A stretch of DNA of 41,005 nt from Methylophaga sp. (GCA_002706095.1 PAJP01000006.1:1-41005); one strand, 5' to 3'; counted from the stretch's first letter, positions 7,718-14,933 are shown. Program-made: numbers and translations. Notes: generated from the sequence alone by a model not told the origin.

Positions 7718-7909
7718 TCAAATATACCCGTTATACGTATAACCTTTAACAATTAAGACTTTAGGATTAGATTCTAACTTGCTTTGCAGGTCAATGAATA
7801 TACCACGGCTCACACGTTTTTTAAGTTTAAAGTGCTTAGGCTTATATCCGGTGCTTGATAGGTACTGTATAGAGACCATACCAACGTCATTGGCATTTAA
7901 TGGGTTCAT
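7718..7909 (-). CDS. small basic hypothetical protein
   Basis: 63 aa, AAGGGGCG Shine-Dalgarno. Lys-rich (YKPKHFKLKKRVSRGIFIDLQ). It follows the 129-aa gene by 14 bases and is co-transcribed with it. Unknown function. Confidence 0.5.
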   Translation of the reverse strand: MNPLNANDVGMVSIQYLSSTGYKPKHFKLKKRVSRGIFIDLQSKLESNPKVLIVKGYTYNGYI

Positions 7910-7923
7910 AATAGAATCGCCCC

Positions 7924-8313
7924 TTATTTTTCAAAAGTTGCTTTATTATTGTCGGTAAGGCCATTGGCAATCATAATCTCAAAAGACTTCTCGCATATTA
8001 AATTATTCGCTAGAACCCGATATTCATAAAAGCCGTTTTGATAATTACCACTTTGGAAGTAGTAGGCATCTTCTATTGGTTCATAGCAAACAAACTTCAC
8101 GCCATGGCGCTTGGCAAGTTTTAAACAATCCGCCTTTGATACATAACACCATAAGACATCGTGTTTAGTATTTTGTAAGCCAGCATAATTCTGCCCTTTG
8201 TTATAAGAAACTAACAATCCCGTAGAATCGTCTAATACCTTATAAGCACTATTTGACCAGTGAACTGCCAGACCGTTTGCTAGTGCTTGTTTAACCTGGT
8301 TTATTGATTGCAT
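7924..8313 (-). CDS. conserved accessory phage/plasmid-type protein
   Basis: 129 aa. The N-terminus ALANGLAVHWSNSAYKVLDD resembles a small family found in phages and plasmids (VhWSNdaYkV pattern) with no assigned function. It is first in a short operon with the 63-aa and 125-aa genes, behind its own sigma70-like promoter at 8338-8366. The similarity is from memory and should be checked by a profile search. Confidence 0.55.
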   Translation of the reverse strand: MQSINQVKQALANGLAVHWSNSAYKVLDDSTGLLVSYNKGQNYAGLQNTKHDVLWCYVSKADCLKLAKRHGVKFVCYEPIEDAYYFQSGNYQNGFYEYRVLANNLICEKSFEIMIANGLTDNNKATFEK

Positions 8314-8337
8314 GGTGTAAACGCCTTTATAAGTTAA

Positions 8338-8366
8338 TTAATAACGTTTTATGCCATCCTTGGCAA
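8338..8366 (-). promoter_or_regulatory. sigma70-type promoter for the 129-aa gene operon
   Basis: Minus strand TTGCCA (8361-8366), 17-bp spacer, TATTAA (8338-8343), 25 bases upstream of the ATG at 8313. Confidence 0.45.
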
Positions 8367-8380
8367 GTATCCTTTAAAGC

Positions 8381-9052
8381 CTATTCTTTCATACTGTCAA
8401 TTTGTGCTACTACTTCCATTGCAAACAACTCAACTGCAATGCTCAAAAAGTGTACTGCAATGCCTGACCAGCTTTCATTGTCCGGTAACGTTGGTATTTC
8501 ACCTAAAGTGCTTTCGATGTATTCTAAAACATCGTCACCATGCACTGCCATTGTTTCATTAGCAATGAAATACGTAACAGCGGGCATGTATGCACCACTT
8601 GCGCATCCTCCTTCACTAATAGCGTATACGTCACACACTAACAAATCGCTTTCAATCCACTCGGGAAGTTCAATGCCTAGTTTTGACACTTCTATATCGT
8701 CAATAGCTTCTACTAAGTATTCCTTAATATCGCTTTCAAGCGCTTGCACAGTATCCCCATACGCATCATAAAAACCATCCAACATCGCATCCCAAGCGCT
8801 GTCACTGTCTTCACGGTCGTTTAGTTCCTTTGCATAAAACTCAAAAGGGGTATAGCTAGTATAATGCGCCCATGCTTCGGTTGCATCGTCGTTAAGCGTT
8901 TCTAGCGTTTCCTGTACAGCGTCGGAAATATTGCCAGTCTCTAACAGCGCTTTTAAAGCTGTTTCTTTGAAGTCTAGAAATTCCATACCTTTAGCAATTG
9001 ACGCGCCAAAAGTGTTTAGTTCGCTGATAGTGGCATTTGTAAAGTTTAGCAT
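8381..9052 (-). CDS. very acidic 223-aa protein, candidate DNA mimic
   Basis: By hand count about 46 Asp+Glu against about 8 Lys+Arg in 223 residues, a net charge near -38 spread along the whole length and not as a tail. It has no signal peptide and no known motif. This composition is typical of phage DNA-mimic proteins that block restriction or other DNA-binding defence enzymes (Ocr, ArdA and similar), but I do not recognise any of those families here. It is transcribed from its own promoter, which carries the 18-bp element shared with the 9482 gene. The functional idea is inference from charge and context. Confidence 0.6.
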   Translation of the reverse strand: MLNFTNATISELNTFGASIAKGMEFLDFKETALKALLETGNISDAVQETLETLNDDATEAWAHYTSYTPFEFYAKELNDREDSDSAWDAMLDGFYDAYGDTVQALESDIKEYLVEAIDDIEVSKLGIELPEWIESDLLVCDVYAISEGGCASGAYMPAVTYFIANETMAVHGDDVLEYIESTLGEIPTLPDNESWSGIAVHFLSIAVELFAMEVVAQIDSMKE

Positions 9053-9072
9053 TTGTTTAGTCTCTTGGTTAA

Positions 9073-9124
9073 GTGTGAGTGTTTCTTACAACGTTACTTT
9101 AAAGGTTATTACCAGTTTTTGCAA
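9073..9124 (-). promoter_or_regulatory. sigma70-type promoter with 18-bp downstream element, copy 1
   Basis: Minus strand TTGCAA (9119-9124), 17-bp spacer, TAAAGT (9096-9101), then TGTAAGAAACACTCACAC (9073-9090) just after the expected start point. The 18 bases are identical to those at 9503-9520. Confidence 0.65.
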
Positions 9125-9482
9125 GCACTGTTTCCACGTCAACATCTATCACTTGCTGTACAATAGCGGTATAATCCACAAGGTATAAGTCACGTTTACC
9201 AACTTTCCAAAGTTCTACATCACTGGAATTAGCAGGAAGGCCGTCAACATTCTCCATAACTTGCCAGTCAATGCGGCTTGGCTCATCTTCGCATGGGTTT
9301 ACCATATAGTCTGAACTACCTACAAATTCGTTGACTTTATCAATAAGCGACTGTATAGAATCAGCTTTAAAGATAATGTCCACTTGCTTATTCGTACCGC
9401 TTGTGATGTCGCATCCGTGCTCATAATCATCCTTTTCTACGTTTGCAAATAAGCCGTTGATAACAAATTGTGCGTTTTTCAT
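9099..9482 (-). CDS. acidic hypothetical protein
   Basis: 127 aa, overall acidic (EKDDYEHGCD, NPCEDEPSRID). The pattern IIFKADSIQSLIDKVNEFVG looks like an alpha/beta fold. Its 3' end overlaps the -35 of the next gene's promoter. It has its own promoter with the shared 18-bp element. Unknown function; the expression arrangement suggests a partner of the acidic 223-aa protein. Confidence 0.55.
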   Translation of the reverse strand: MKNAQFVINGLFANVEKDDYEHGCDITSGTNKQVDIIFKADSIQSLIDKVNEFVGSSDYMVNPCEDEPSRIDWQVMENVDGLPANSSDVELWKVGKRDLYLVDYTAIVQQVIDVDVETVLAKTGNNL

Positions 9483-9502
9483 AACACCGCCTATCGAATA
9501 GT

Positions 9503-9555
9503 GTGTGAGTGTTTCTTACACTGCGTACTTTATCAATCTTACCAAGTACTGTCAA
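9503..9555 (-). promoter_or_regulatory. sigma70-type promoter with 18-bp downstream element, copy 2
   Basis: Minus strand TTGACA (9550-9555), 17-bp spacer, TAAAGT (9527-9532), then TGTAAGAAACACTCACAC (9503-9520). With flanking bases this copy is a near-perfect inverted repeat: GTGTAAG and CTCACAC around a 5-base centre, one mismatch. This fits a protein-binding site or a short RNA hairpin. Confidence 0.7.
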
Positions 9556-9558
9556 CGC

Positions 9559-9693
9559 CTATTTTAAAACAATTTCTTCTCTGTAATAAATACCGGCATT
9601 GTCTAATTGCTTGCGTAAGATGTCGGCAGACTCTCGGTTATAGCGTTTTAGAGCGACTGCCAGCATACCTGATTTTATGATGAATTGATACAT
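9559..9693 (-). CDS. small 44-aa hypothetical protein
   Basis: Starts 2 bases after the stop of the 89-aa gene, with AGAGGTAG inside that gene's end as Shine-Dalgarno. The product MYQFIIKSGMLAVALKRYN... is basic in its middle (LKRYNRESADILRKQ). Probably coupled to the upstream gene. No family recognised. Confidence 0.5.
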   Translation of the reverse strand: MYQFIIKSGMLAVALKRYNRESADILRKQLDNAGIYYREEIVLK

Positions 9694-9694
9694 T

Positions 9695-9964
9695 TTATTT
9701 TCTACCTCTCAATGCTGCCTTTGGGATGCACACCAGGACTCTTTTTAATTCAGGTGCATATTGTGGTGACGCTGTTTTGAATTCTGCATCTGGTATGCTT
9801 TCAACTATTTTTGCACGCTGTTCAGAAGTTACCGAGTCGCATTTATAAAAATCGTATAGCTTGCGTTTTGTTTTTGAGCACCTCAGTACGCCATACTCAT
9901 GATAACTGATTCCCAAGTTATATAGAAAACTACCTACCATTGTATTAGTAACCTTAGCTTTCAT
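9695..9964 (-). CDS. small hypothetical protein
   Basis: 89 aa, basic, with three Cys. It has a long leader (about 60 bases) from its own promoter at 10030-10056. The leader ends TCGATAGGTGCTTT, similar to the TCGATAGGCGGTGTT in front of the 9482 gene. Unknown function. Confidence 0.5.
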   Translation of the reverse strand: MKAKVTNTMVGSFLYNLGISYHEYGVLRCSKTKRKLYDFYKCDSVTSEQRAKIVESIPDAEFKTASPQYAPELKRVLVCIPKAALRGRK

Positions 9965-10029
9965 AAAGCACCTATCGAGTCATTGGTTTAATACTGCAAA
10001 GCGCCCTATGCGCCGTTGCTATGTAAGAC

Positions 10030-10056
10030 ATTATAGACAATCGCTGTATGTGTCAA
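10030..10056 (-). promoter_or_regulatory. sigma70-type promoter for the 89-aa gene
   Basis: Minus strand TTGACA (10051-10056) and TATAAT (10030-10035), both consensus, but with a short 15-bp spacer. The promoter lies inside the last codons of the 83-aa gene. Confidence 0.55.
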
Positions 10057-10282
10057 GAATATAATCAACAGCACCTCCAAAACGCTTTAGTAGTTGGTTG
10101 TAGCACTCCTTCGATACTGCGTAGGCGTTCAATCCTTCCCGCAATCCTTCGTATTCATGCGCATCCATATAACCTAGCGAGTCGTCTTTAAATGCCCTGT
10201 ATGCGTGCGCACGGTCTAACACATCTTCTGCGATCTTATGGTTAGTGTTAATGCTGCTTAAAAGCTTCTCATAACCGTTCAT
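10031..10282 (-). CDS. small hypothetical protein, first gene of the accessory block
   Basis: 83 aa, mostly helical, mixed charge. CGAGGAGTGCTAAAAAT precedes the ATG. It is the first gene behind the consensus-like promoter at 10324-10351. No motif recognised. Confidence 0.55.
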   Translation of the reverse strand: MNGYEKLLSSINTNHKIAEDVLDRAHAYRAFKDDSLGYMDAHEYEGLREGLNAYAVSKECYNQLLKRFGGAVDYILDTYSDCL

Positions 10283-10323
10283 ATTTTTAGCACTCCTCGG
10301 TACGTTTGCTTTCGATACCTAGG

Positions 10324-10351
10324 ATTATAGACGTTCTAAGGGACTGGTCAA
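10324..10351 (-). promoter_or_regulatory. strong sigma70-type promoter heading the accessory block
   Basis: Minus strand TTGACC (10346-10351), 16-bp spacer, TATAAT (10324-10329). The leader contains TCGAAAGCAAA, also present in the leader of the promoter at 15535-15563. Confidence 0.7.
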
Positions 10352-10502
10352 TAGGTCTGAGAAAATAAATTTTCAAGACATCCGCCTAAATAGCACCGCG
10401 CACGCGCTTAGCATACCTGCAAAGCACTTGGCGATAATACCAAGGTATGAATCCGGATTGAATCCTGGGTAACACGACCTTTTCAACAAATCCCAACACA
10501 AA

Positions 10503-10619
10503 TCACAAATCAGAAGTAACCAACACTTCTAAGCGCTTTACATGCTCCGCCGCTGAAGCTCGACCCCGTTCCCCAAATTTTTCAGCAACTTTCAAATCTA
10601 AATCGTCGAAGCTGCCCAT
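10503..10619 (-). CDS. possible 38-aa ORF in the inter-block gap
   Basis: ATG at 10619 with AAGGG 6 bases upstream; the product is MGSFDDLDLKVAEKFGERGR and onward, ending TSDL. The amphipathic, well-mixed composition is more protein-like than chance. It may be a small gene or the relic of a longer one. The rest of 10352-10680 holds a perfect AATCCGGATT palindrome near 10450 and nothing else I can name. Confidence 0.3.
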   Translation of the reverse strand: MGSFDDLDLKVAEKFGERGRASAAEHVKRLEVLVTSDL

Positions 10620-10680
10620 CGAAACCCTTACTACAAACTTCTCACCGTTGAAACTGATTTATCTTTTCCCACCCACGCAT

Positions 10681-10712
10681 AAAAATACCCGCAAGCAATT
10701 AAGCAAGCGGGC
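10681..10712 (-). terminator. rho-independent terminator of the second leftward operon
   Basis: Minus strand GCCCGC (10712-10707) pairs with GCGGGT (10692-10687, one G-T pair); then A and T5. It lies 16 bases past the stop of the 226-aa gene. Confidence 0.6.
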
Positions 10713-10727
10713 TTTGAAAGGCATTAC

Positions 10728-11408
10728 TTATAGAATGTCTTGTTTAGTGCGTTGGTTAAACTCCTTACCAATCACTTCCGATATCTCTGTGAGATTTTCA
10801 TAGCTCTGTACCAGAATATCATTACCAGCATCAATAAGGAGTAGATAATACCTTCCAAAAATATCTAAAGAATATTTATTAGCTCCAAACTCCTCAGCAA
10901 GAATATCAGCGGCCTTTTCAATTTCTTCTTCAGTCCATTCAGAAACATCCCAATACGAGTACCGATCAAAGTTCTTCTTAGGTTTCGATGAAGCGTCCTG
11001 GATGGATTCTACTTTAAAACCTTTATCCTGTACAGACTTTTGCAACTCTTCAACAGCATCTTCGTAAGCTTTGCGGTTGTTTACGACTTCTTGTTGAAGC
11101 ATTTGCACCGCATTTTCACTATTGCAAAGGATTTCGTAAGCGTGTGAGATATTGTCAATAAGGTCTTTTGTAGTGTTATTCTTTTGCATATCAGGTTCCT
11201 TATCTGAATTATTACACAGGATTAAGTCTGAGTCTTTAGACTTATATGAATTGTATCCGCCATTAGACCATTGCACAAATACCCAAGAGTTCCCCTTCTC
11301 AACAACTTCACCAACTACATTTAAAGGGTTGTCAAGGATATTGATAGTCCACTTGCTTCCACTCGAAAGCATCACCGTGTCACCGACTTTCAAATCTTGA
11401 TTTTTCAT
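10728..11408 (-). CDS. protein with N-terminal SH3-like domain and coiled coil
   Basis: 226 aa from ATG 11408, which has AGGAGAACC upstream; the open frame extends 8 codons further but that part lies at the preceding gene's end. Residues ~5-65 look like a small beta barrel (VGDTVMLSSGSKW, then VVGEVVEKGNSWVFVQWSNGG). The middle (~80-130) is coiled coil. The C-terminus is acidic helical. It may be a small adaptor. No named family. Confidence 0.5.
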   Translation of the reverse strand: MKNQDLKVGDTVMLSSGSKWTINILDNPLNVVGEVVEKGNSWVFVQWSNGGYNSYKSKDSDLILCNNSDKEPDMQKNNTTKDLIDNISHAYEILCNSENAVQMLQQEVVNNRKAYEDAVEELQKSVQDKGFKVESIQDASSKPKKNFDRYSYWDVSEWTEEEIEKAADILAEEFGANKYSLDIFGRYYLLLIDAGNDILVQSYENLTEISEVIGKEFNQRTKQDIL

Positions 11409-11428
11409 TTTAGGTTCTCCTGTATCAA

Positions 11429-11863
11429 TCATTTATCACTGTAGAAAGAATGCCCACCAATCTTAACAACCTTTTCGATCTTATTTAAATCCCAAGCTGG
11501 TGTTTCTCCTGAATGAAAGTACAAAGCATTCCTCATAGGTCTTTGGAAGTTATGTACAGGCATTTCTAACACATCTTGGGCAGCTTGTTGAGCAACTTCC
11601 CAGGCTTCTTGTGCAATAACACTATCACTTATATCTTGCAAATGCAATCCATTCGTTACAAAAGCAAACTGACGATCTTGCAACATTACTTCGCAGAAGC
11701 TATCTGGAAAGTCCTCAGATAATACACGGTTCCTTGCGACAATCACTGGTGCAACTTTTGCAGCGTATGTTTCTTCACCACGCGCTTCATAAAATGAAAT
11801 CTGCGAAGCACATTGCAATTCTTGTGCGAGAAATGACGCTGTTAAGATTGCTGCTAAAGTCAT
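11429..11863 (-). CDS. SleB/CwlJ-type cell-wall hydrolase (Hydrolase_2)
   Basis: 144 aa. It carries the hallmark SFYEARGE (residues ~23-30) followed by VAPVIVARNRVL, and a C-terminal ALYFHSGETPAW...GGHSFY block, as in the Hydrolase_2 family; Glu of EARGE is the likely catalytic residue. The N-terminus (LAAILTASFLA) looks like a short signal peptide without a basic start, so export is plausible but uncertain. It is coupled by ATGA to the 33-aa gene. The true endolysin is at 33817-34311 in the late block, so this second muralytic enzyme belongs to a different expression unit. Confidence 0.75.
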   Translation of the reverse strand: MTLAAILTASFLAQELQCASQISFYEARGEETYAAKVAPVIVARNRVLSEDFPDSFCEVMLQDRQFAFVTNGLHLQDISDSVIAQEAWEVAQQAAQDVLEMPVHNFQRPMRNALYFHSGETPAWDLNKIEKVVKIGGHSFYSDK

Positions 11864-11961
11864 TTGTTAAACCCCTTTTTATCCTGTGCAAGAACCTGTA
11901 TCTTATACTCTAAAGCCTGTGCAGCCATTTGTTGAAGCTGCTCTTTTGAATACCTACTCAT
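11860..11961 (-). CDS. 33-aa ORF upstream of the hydrolase
   Basis: Encodes MSRYSKEQLQQMAAQALEYK and 13 more residues, a single amphipathic helix with no membrane segment. AGGAGAAGG lies upstream. It overlaps the 97-aa gene by 8 bases and the hydrolase by 4. It is probably a translated coupling gene, possibly a small partner of the hydrolase. Confidence 0.5.
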   Translation of the reverse strand: MSRYSKEQLQQMAAQALEYKIQVLAQDKKGFNK

Positions 11962-12247
11962 CAACCTTCTCCTCTAATGCAAACCAATACCCATTCTTCT
12001 CAGCATCGCATGTGTAATACATCTTGAAAGGATTGTAACCCTTATCAATCTTCCCTTGCAATGACACCATTAAGATTTTATCAGAAATCTTTTCAACAAT
12101 CAGGTCGAGGTTTTCCATAACACCTTCATAGCCTGCTAGTTTACCGTCTTTATAGATACGTGACCAGGGGCATGAATAGCTTTTGTACCATGTTTCGAGG
12201 TCTTGTTCAATCGCTTGGTAAAGCTGTTTGTTTACGATGTATGTCAT
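11954..12247 (-). CDS. hypothetical protein
   Basis: 97 aa from ATG 12247 (GGAGAGTAAA upstream; an earlier ATG lies inside the preceding gene). Mixed alpha/beta, aromatic-rich (TWYKSYSCPWSRIY). No family recognised. Confidence 0.5.
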   Translation of the reverse strand: MTYIVNKQLYQAIEQDLETWYKSYSCPWSRIYKDGKLAGYEGVMENLDLIVEKISDKILMVSLQGKIDKGYNPFKMYYTCDAEKNGYWFALEEKVDE

Positions 12248-12248
12248 T

Positions 12249-12494
12249 TTACTCTCCAATACTATCGTGACACATCTGAGCAGCTAATTCTAAAATATCT
12301 TTAGTATGGTCTTTTAGGAATTTTTCTTCGGCCTGCAATACAAAATTAATTCTATTAGTATTCCTGTCTGATGAATCACAAACGTTACCCCATTTTAAGT
12401 ACGAGTTTGTATATCCCGTCGCTGTTCTAATACACTCTGCATCTTGTAAGCGTAAATTCTTTTCACGTTCATATTCTTCTTTCAAAGTTTTCAT
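12249..12494 (-). CDS. hypothetical protein
   Basis: 81 aa from ATG 12494, chosen because GGAGGTGCTTGT precedes it and it forms ATGA with the upstream stop. Helical and charged, three Cys. Function unknown. Confidence 0.5.
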   Translation of the reverse strand: MKTLKEEYEREKNLRLQDAECIRTATGYTNSYLKWGNVCDSSDRNTNRINFVLQAEEKFLKDHTKDILELAAQMCHDSIGE

Positions 12495-12904
12495 ACAAGC
12501 ACCTCCGAAGGACAATTCAAAACACCTTCCTCATCATCAGTTAATTCTGCATCAGCACCAACCCTATAATAGTAATGTGAAATACCTTTGTCAACCTCAT
12601 AATAAGCATTCATAAAGGCAATACCCGTAGACTTCTTAGTGGTATCCCAAGCGACCATCCCTTTATACCTTGACACTTTCTTCATTAGCAATAGTTCTAA
12701 AGCATCACCGAACGATAATGAGTTATTTGTCAACCATCGCTCTTGAGCAAGCTCTTTATCAGTAACGGTTACTTTGAAGCGATTGAGAGAATTCTCTTGG
12801 GTAATACATTCGTCAACAATCAGTTCAAGGTTCTCTGGCTCAAGGTATTTGTCAGTACGTTTACGATCATTTGCTGAAGCATGTTGTGGGATTTGGATTG
12901 TCAT
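12491..12904 (-). CDS. hypothetical protein
   Basis: 137 aa, AAAGGA upstream. Soluble, mixed alpha/beta with an acidic C-terminus (ELTDDEEGVLN). No known motif. Coupled to the next gene by a 4-base overlap. Confidence 0.5.
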   Translation of the reverse strand: MTIQIPQHASANDRKRTDKYLEPENLELIVDECITQENSLNRFKVTVTDKELAQERWLTNNSLSFGDALELLLMKKVSRYKGMVAWDTTKKSTGIAFMNAYYEVDKGISHYYYRVGADAELTDDEEGVLNCPSEVLV

Positions 12905-12907
12905 AAA

Positions 12908-13078
12908 TTAAAGTCCTTTAAAAGTTTCAATGTTTACTTTCTCAATATCTTTTAATTCAAATACACTGGTTTCGAAACCATCCTTTAGCATCAAAGCGTG
13001 TGCATTCTTAGAAAATTGTTGGCACACTTCTCGTACATGTAAACCATCTTTGAATTTTATTTCCACATAAATATCCAT
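12908..13078 (-). CDS. small hypothetical protein
   Basis: 56 aa, beta-alpha-beta-like pattern (MDIYVEIKFKDG, QQFSKNAHALMLKDGFETS). AGAGGTATT upstream, inside the end of the 104-aa gene; 2 bases separate them. Confidence 0.5.
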   Translation of the reverse strand: MDIYVEIKFKDGLHVREVCQQFSKNAHALMLKDGFETSVFELKDIEKVNIETFKGL

Positions 13079-13080
13079 AT

Positions 13081-13395
13081 TTAATACCTCTCAGTAATAA
13101 GGATGCATACTTTATCATTATTGCAAATAAACTGCAATTGGTTTTTAGATTTTGTAGAAGCTTCTACAGGCCAAGTATTTCGACAAACAACGCTGTTAAA
13201 CATTACTTGTGTATTCTCATCAACATAAAGCGTTGACATGTTATGGAACCATATGATTTTATAATTTTGCCCACCTGCTTGGAAGTGGATTGTTCTATTG
13301 AGGTTATAGTCAGTATCAAGCTCACCTACAATCTCTTTATTAAGAACGTTTGCGCCAGACTGTAAAATCACTTCTAAAAGGTTTTCAAGTTTCAT
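13081..13395 (-). CDS. hypothetical protein
   Basis: 104 aa, AAGGAGTG upstream of the ATG. Beta-rich, with a repeated aromatic-hydrophobic pattern (YKIIWFHNMSTLYV). No motif recognised. Confidence 0.5.
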   Translation of the reverse strand: MKLENLLEVILQSGANVLNKEIVGELDTDYNLNRTIHFQAGGQNYKIIWFHNMSTLYVDENTQVMFNSVVCRNTWPVEASTKSKNQLQFICNNDKVCILITERY

Positions 13396-13415
13396 TTTAT
13401 AACACTCCTTAATAA

Positions 13416-13733
13416 TTAATCTTCAAAATCTTCAGGTTCGAATAAAGAAGGATGTTTATGGAGAATAGCCGCGTAGTCCATTTCAACCAATTCTAAATCA
13501 CCGATCATTGTCCCTGCTAACCTTACAGCAAGATTGCCTGTTTGTGAATCACTAAGTACCATTTCAAAAGGGTGGTCTTCAGGGTCATGCATTTGCAAGA
13601 TTGCTTCCTGAATATCTCTGAAGGTTTCTTGATAAGCCTTGTTGATTTCCTGTGTGTTCACAATGTATTCAACAATCTCTCCGTTAGGTGCGTAGACAGC
13701 AAGATATGAATGTGTATCGTCAAACTTCTGCAT
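13416..13733 (-). CDS. hypothetical protein
   Basis: 105 aa from ATG 13733, which has GGAGACC directly upstream; the open frame continues to 13802, but that part overlaps the preceding gene by 83 bases. Acidic, with HDPEDHPFEMVLSD near the middle. Overlaps the upstream gene by 14 bases. Function unknown. Confidence 0.5.
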   Translation of the reverse strand: MQKFDDTHSYLAVYAPNGEIVEYIVNTQEINKAYQETFRDIQEAILQMHDPEDHPFEMVLSDSQTGNLAVRLAGTMIGDLELVEMDYAAILHKHPSLFEPEDFED

Positions 13734-14109
13734 GTTGGTCTCCAAAATATAAATCGTGAATTCTTTGACGTTCTTTTGAAGCTTTTCTTTTATTCTCATC
13801 AAAAAGCGCTGCTCGGTAAGAACGTGTTAAAAATACTTGTTCATCCCAAGTCATCCATCTTTCTTTAAGAATTCGTCGGGGATCATCAATGCCTAGTGGT
13901 AAACGAAAGCCCGTTAAAGAATCCTCTATATTTAGGCGGTGCTCGTCTTCTTTCCAACGACCTTCTTCAGAAAATGTCGAAGCTATTTTATAAACAGGCT
14001 CACTAATATCTTTCTTGGCCTTATCCTCAAAATCTAAAATAGTTTTCATATTATCTTTAGAAGCTCTATTAATGTTACTTTCGCAAATCTTACTCAGCCA
14101 CTTAAACAC
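13720..14109 (-). CDS. hypothetical protein, probable GTG start
   Basis: 129 aa from GTG 14109. The upstream ATG (14133) has no Shine-Dalgarno and sits 3 bases after a TATAAT. GTG 14109 has GGAGG just upstream and lies about 27 bases from the -10. Strongly charged with a basic C-terminus (ENKRKASKERQRIHDL). No family recognised. Confidence 0.45.
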   Translation of the reverse strand: MFKWLSKICESNINRASKDNMKTILDFEDKAKKDISEPVYKIASTFSEEGRWKEDEHRLNIEDSLTGFRLPLGIDDPRRILKERWMTWDEQVFLTRSYRAALFDENKRKASKERQRIHDLYFGDQHAEV

Positions 14110-14135
14110 ATTACCTCCAAAGGTATCAGACATCA

Positions 14136-14141
14136 ATTATA
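14136..14141 (-). promoter_or_regulatory. possible -10 element (TATAAT)
   Basis: Consensus TATAAT on the minus strand just upstream of the GTG-start gene. No good -35 is present; a GTGAG/CTCAC inverted repeat overlaps where it should be, which could be an activator or repressor site. Confidence 0.4.
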
Positions 14142-14183
14142 AGGTGAGTTTTCTTATGCTCACGCAGTATAAATCAGGTTAGA

Positions 14184-14239
14184 AAGCCCTTACCCATACC
14201 AACCTACGGGGTCGCTTTAGCAAGGGCTTGTTTGTATGG
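14184..14239 (-). promoter_or_regulatory. hairpin with crossing second stem (possible pseudoknot or attenuator)
   Basis: AAGCCCTT (14184-14191) pairs with AAGGGCTT (14222-14229). CCATAC (14194-14199) pairs with GTATGG (14234-14239). The two stems cross, the topology of an H-type pseudoknot or two competing helices. It lies between the 229-aa gene and the next gene. The minus-strand T-run is short (TTTCT), so plain termination would be weak. Confidence 0.5.
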
Positions 14240-14243
14240 TTTT

Positions 14244-14933
14244 TTACATATAATCGTCTAAGTTGTCTAATGCAATATAGATACGCTCGATACCTGTTTC
14301 ATTAGTGGTTTTGTACTTCGGAACGTCGCCTATATCACTGGTGATCTCAAAAACCTTTGTTGTCTCATTGAACCAAATACTGAAACCTAATTCGTCAAAC
14401 TCCCATTTCCAACGCTCTAAAATACCCTTAACAAGTTCTTCTTCAGCCTTCTTTGCTGCATATTCAGCATCTTCAATTTCCTGCTTGCGCTTATTCTGAC
14501 GAAGCTTCAAACCTTCTTCAAGAATTTCTAAAGCAGCATCACCAATACAAGAGTCTTCAGGTGCTTTAGAAACTTTATCAAGCAATTCTAAATCCTCTGT
14601 ATGCTTATTGATTAGGTCACAGACCTTGTACCAGTATTCAATACGGCTGTCGATGTGTGTACCGGAAGCATCTTGTACCATTTCTTTGTGAGTTACTTCT
14701 TGTTTGTTTGAAAGACCATCGTAATCATCAACGAATAGTCTGTAGCCCCCATCGAGTTCTTTATAGATGTGTAAATAGATCATCGACCCTACAACCACTA
14801 AATCATCATTATAAATGAGCCCTTGTTTAAGACCACTCTCATCAAGCCATTGTTGATAAACACCAACAACAAATTCACGCTGCTCTTCTGTAAGGTTTGA
14901 CAAGTCTGTGTAAGTTTTATCTGATACGATCAT
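14244..14933 (-). CDS. hypothetical protein with central coiled coil
   Basis: 229 aa, ATGA overlap with the preceding gene. Acidic N-terminal region, then residues ~145-175 form a highly charged helix (KRKQEIEDAEYAAKKAEEE), then a short C-terminal alpha/beta part ending in ALDNLDDYM. No catalytic motif seen. It is the largest protein of this operon. Confidence 0.5.
   Translation of the reverse strand: MIVSDKTYTDLSNLTEEQREFVVGVYQQWLDESGLKQGLIYNDDLVVVGSMIYLHIYKELDGGYRLFVDDYDGLSNKQEVTHKEMVQDASGTHIDSRIEYWYKVCDLINKHTEDLELLDKVSKAPEDSCIGDAALEILEEGLKLRQNKRKQEIEDAEYAAKKAEEELVKGILERWKWEFDELGFSIWFNETTKVFEITSDIGDVPKYKTTNETGIERIYIALDNLDDYM

Noticed and set aside
8304-8771. 155-aa plus-strand ORF
   Set aside because: It is the antisense frame of the acidic 223-aa gene; no ribosome site.
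10352-10680. Looked for a DGR template repeat in this GC-richer gap
   Set aside because: No match to the fibre variable region was seen; only a palindrome and a possible 38-aa ORF.
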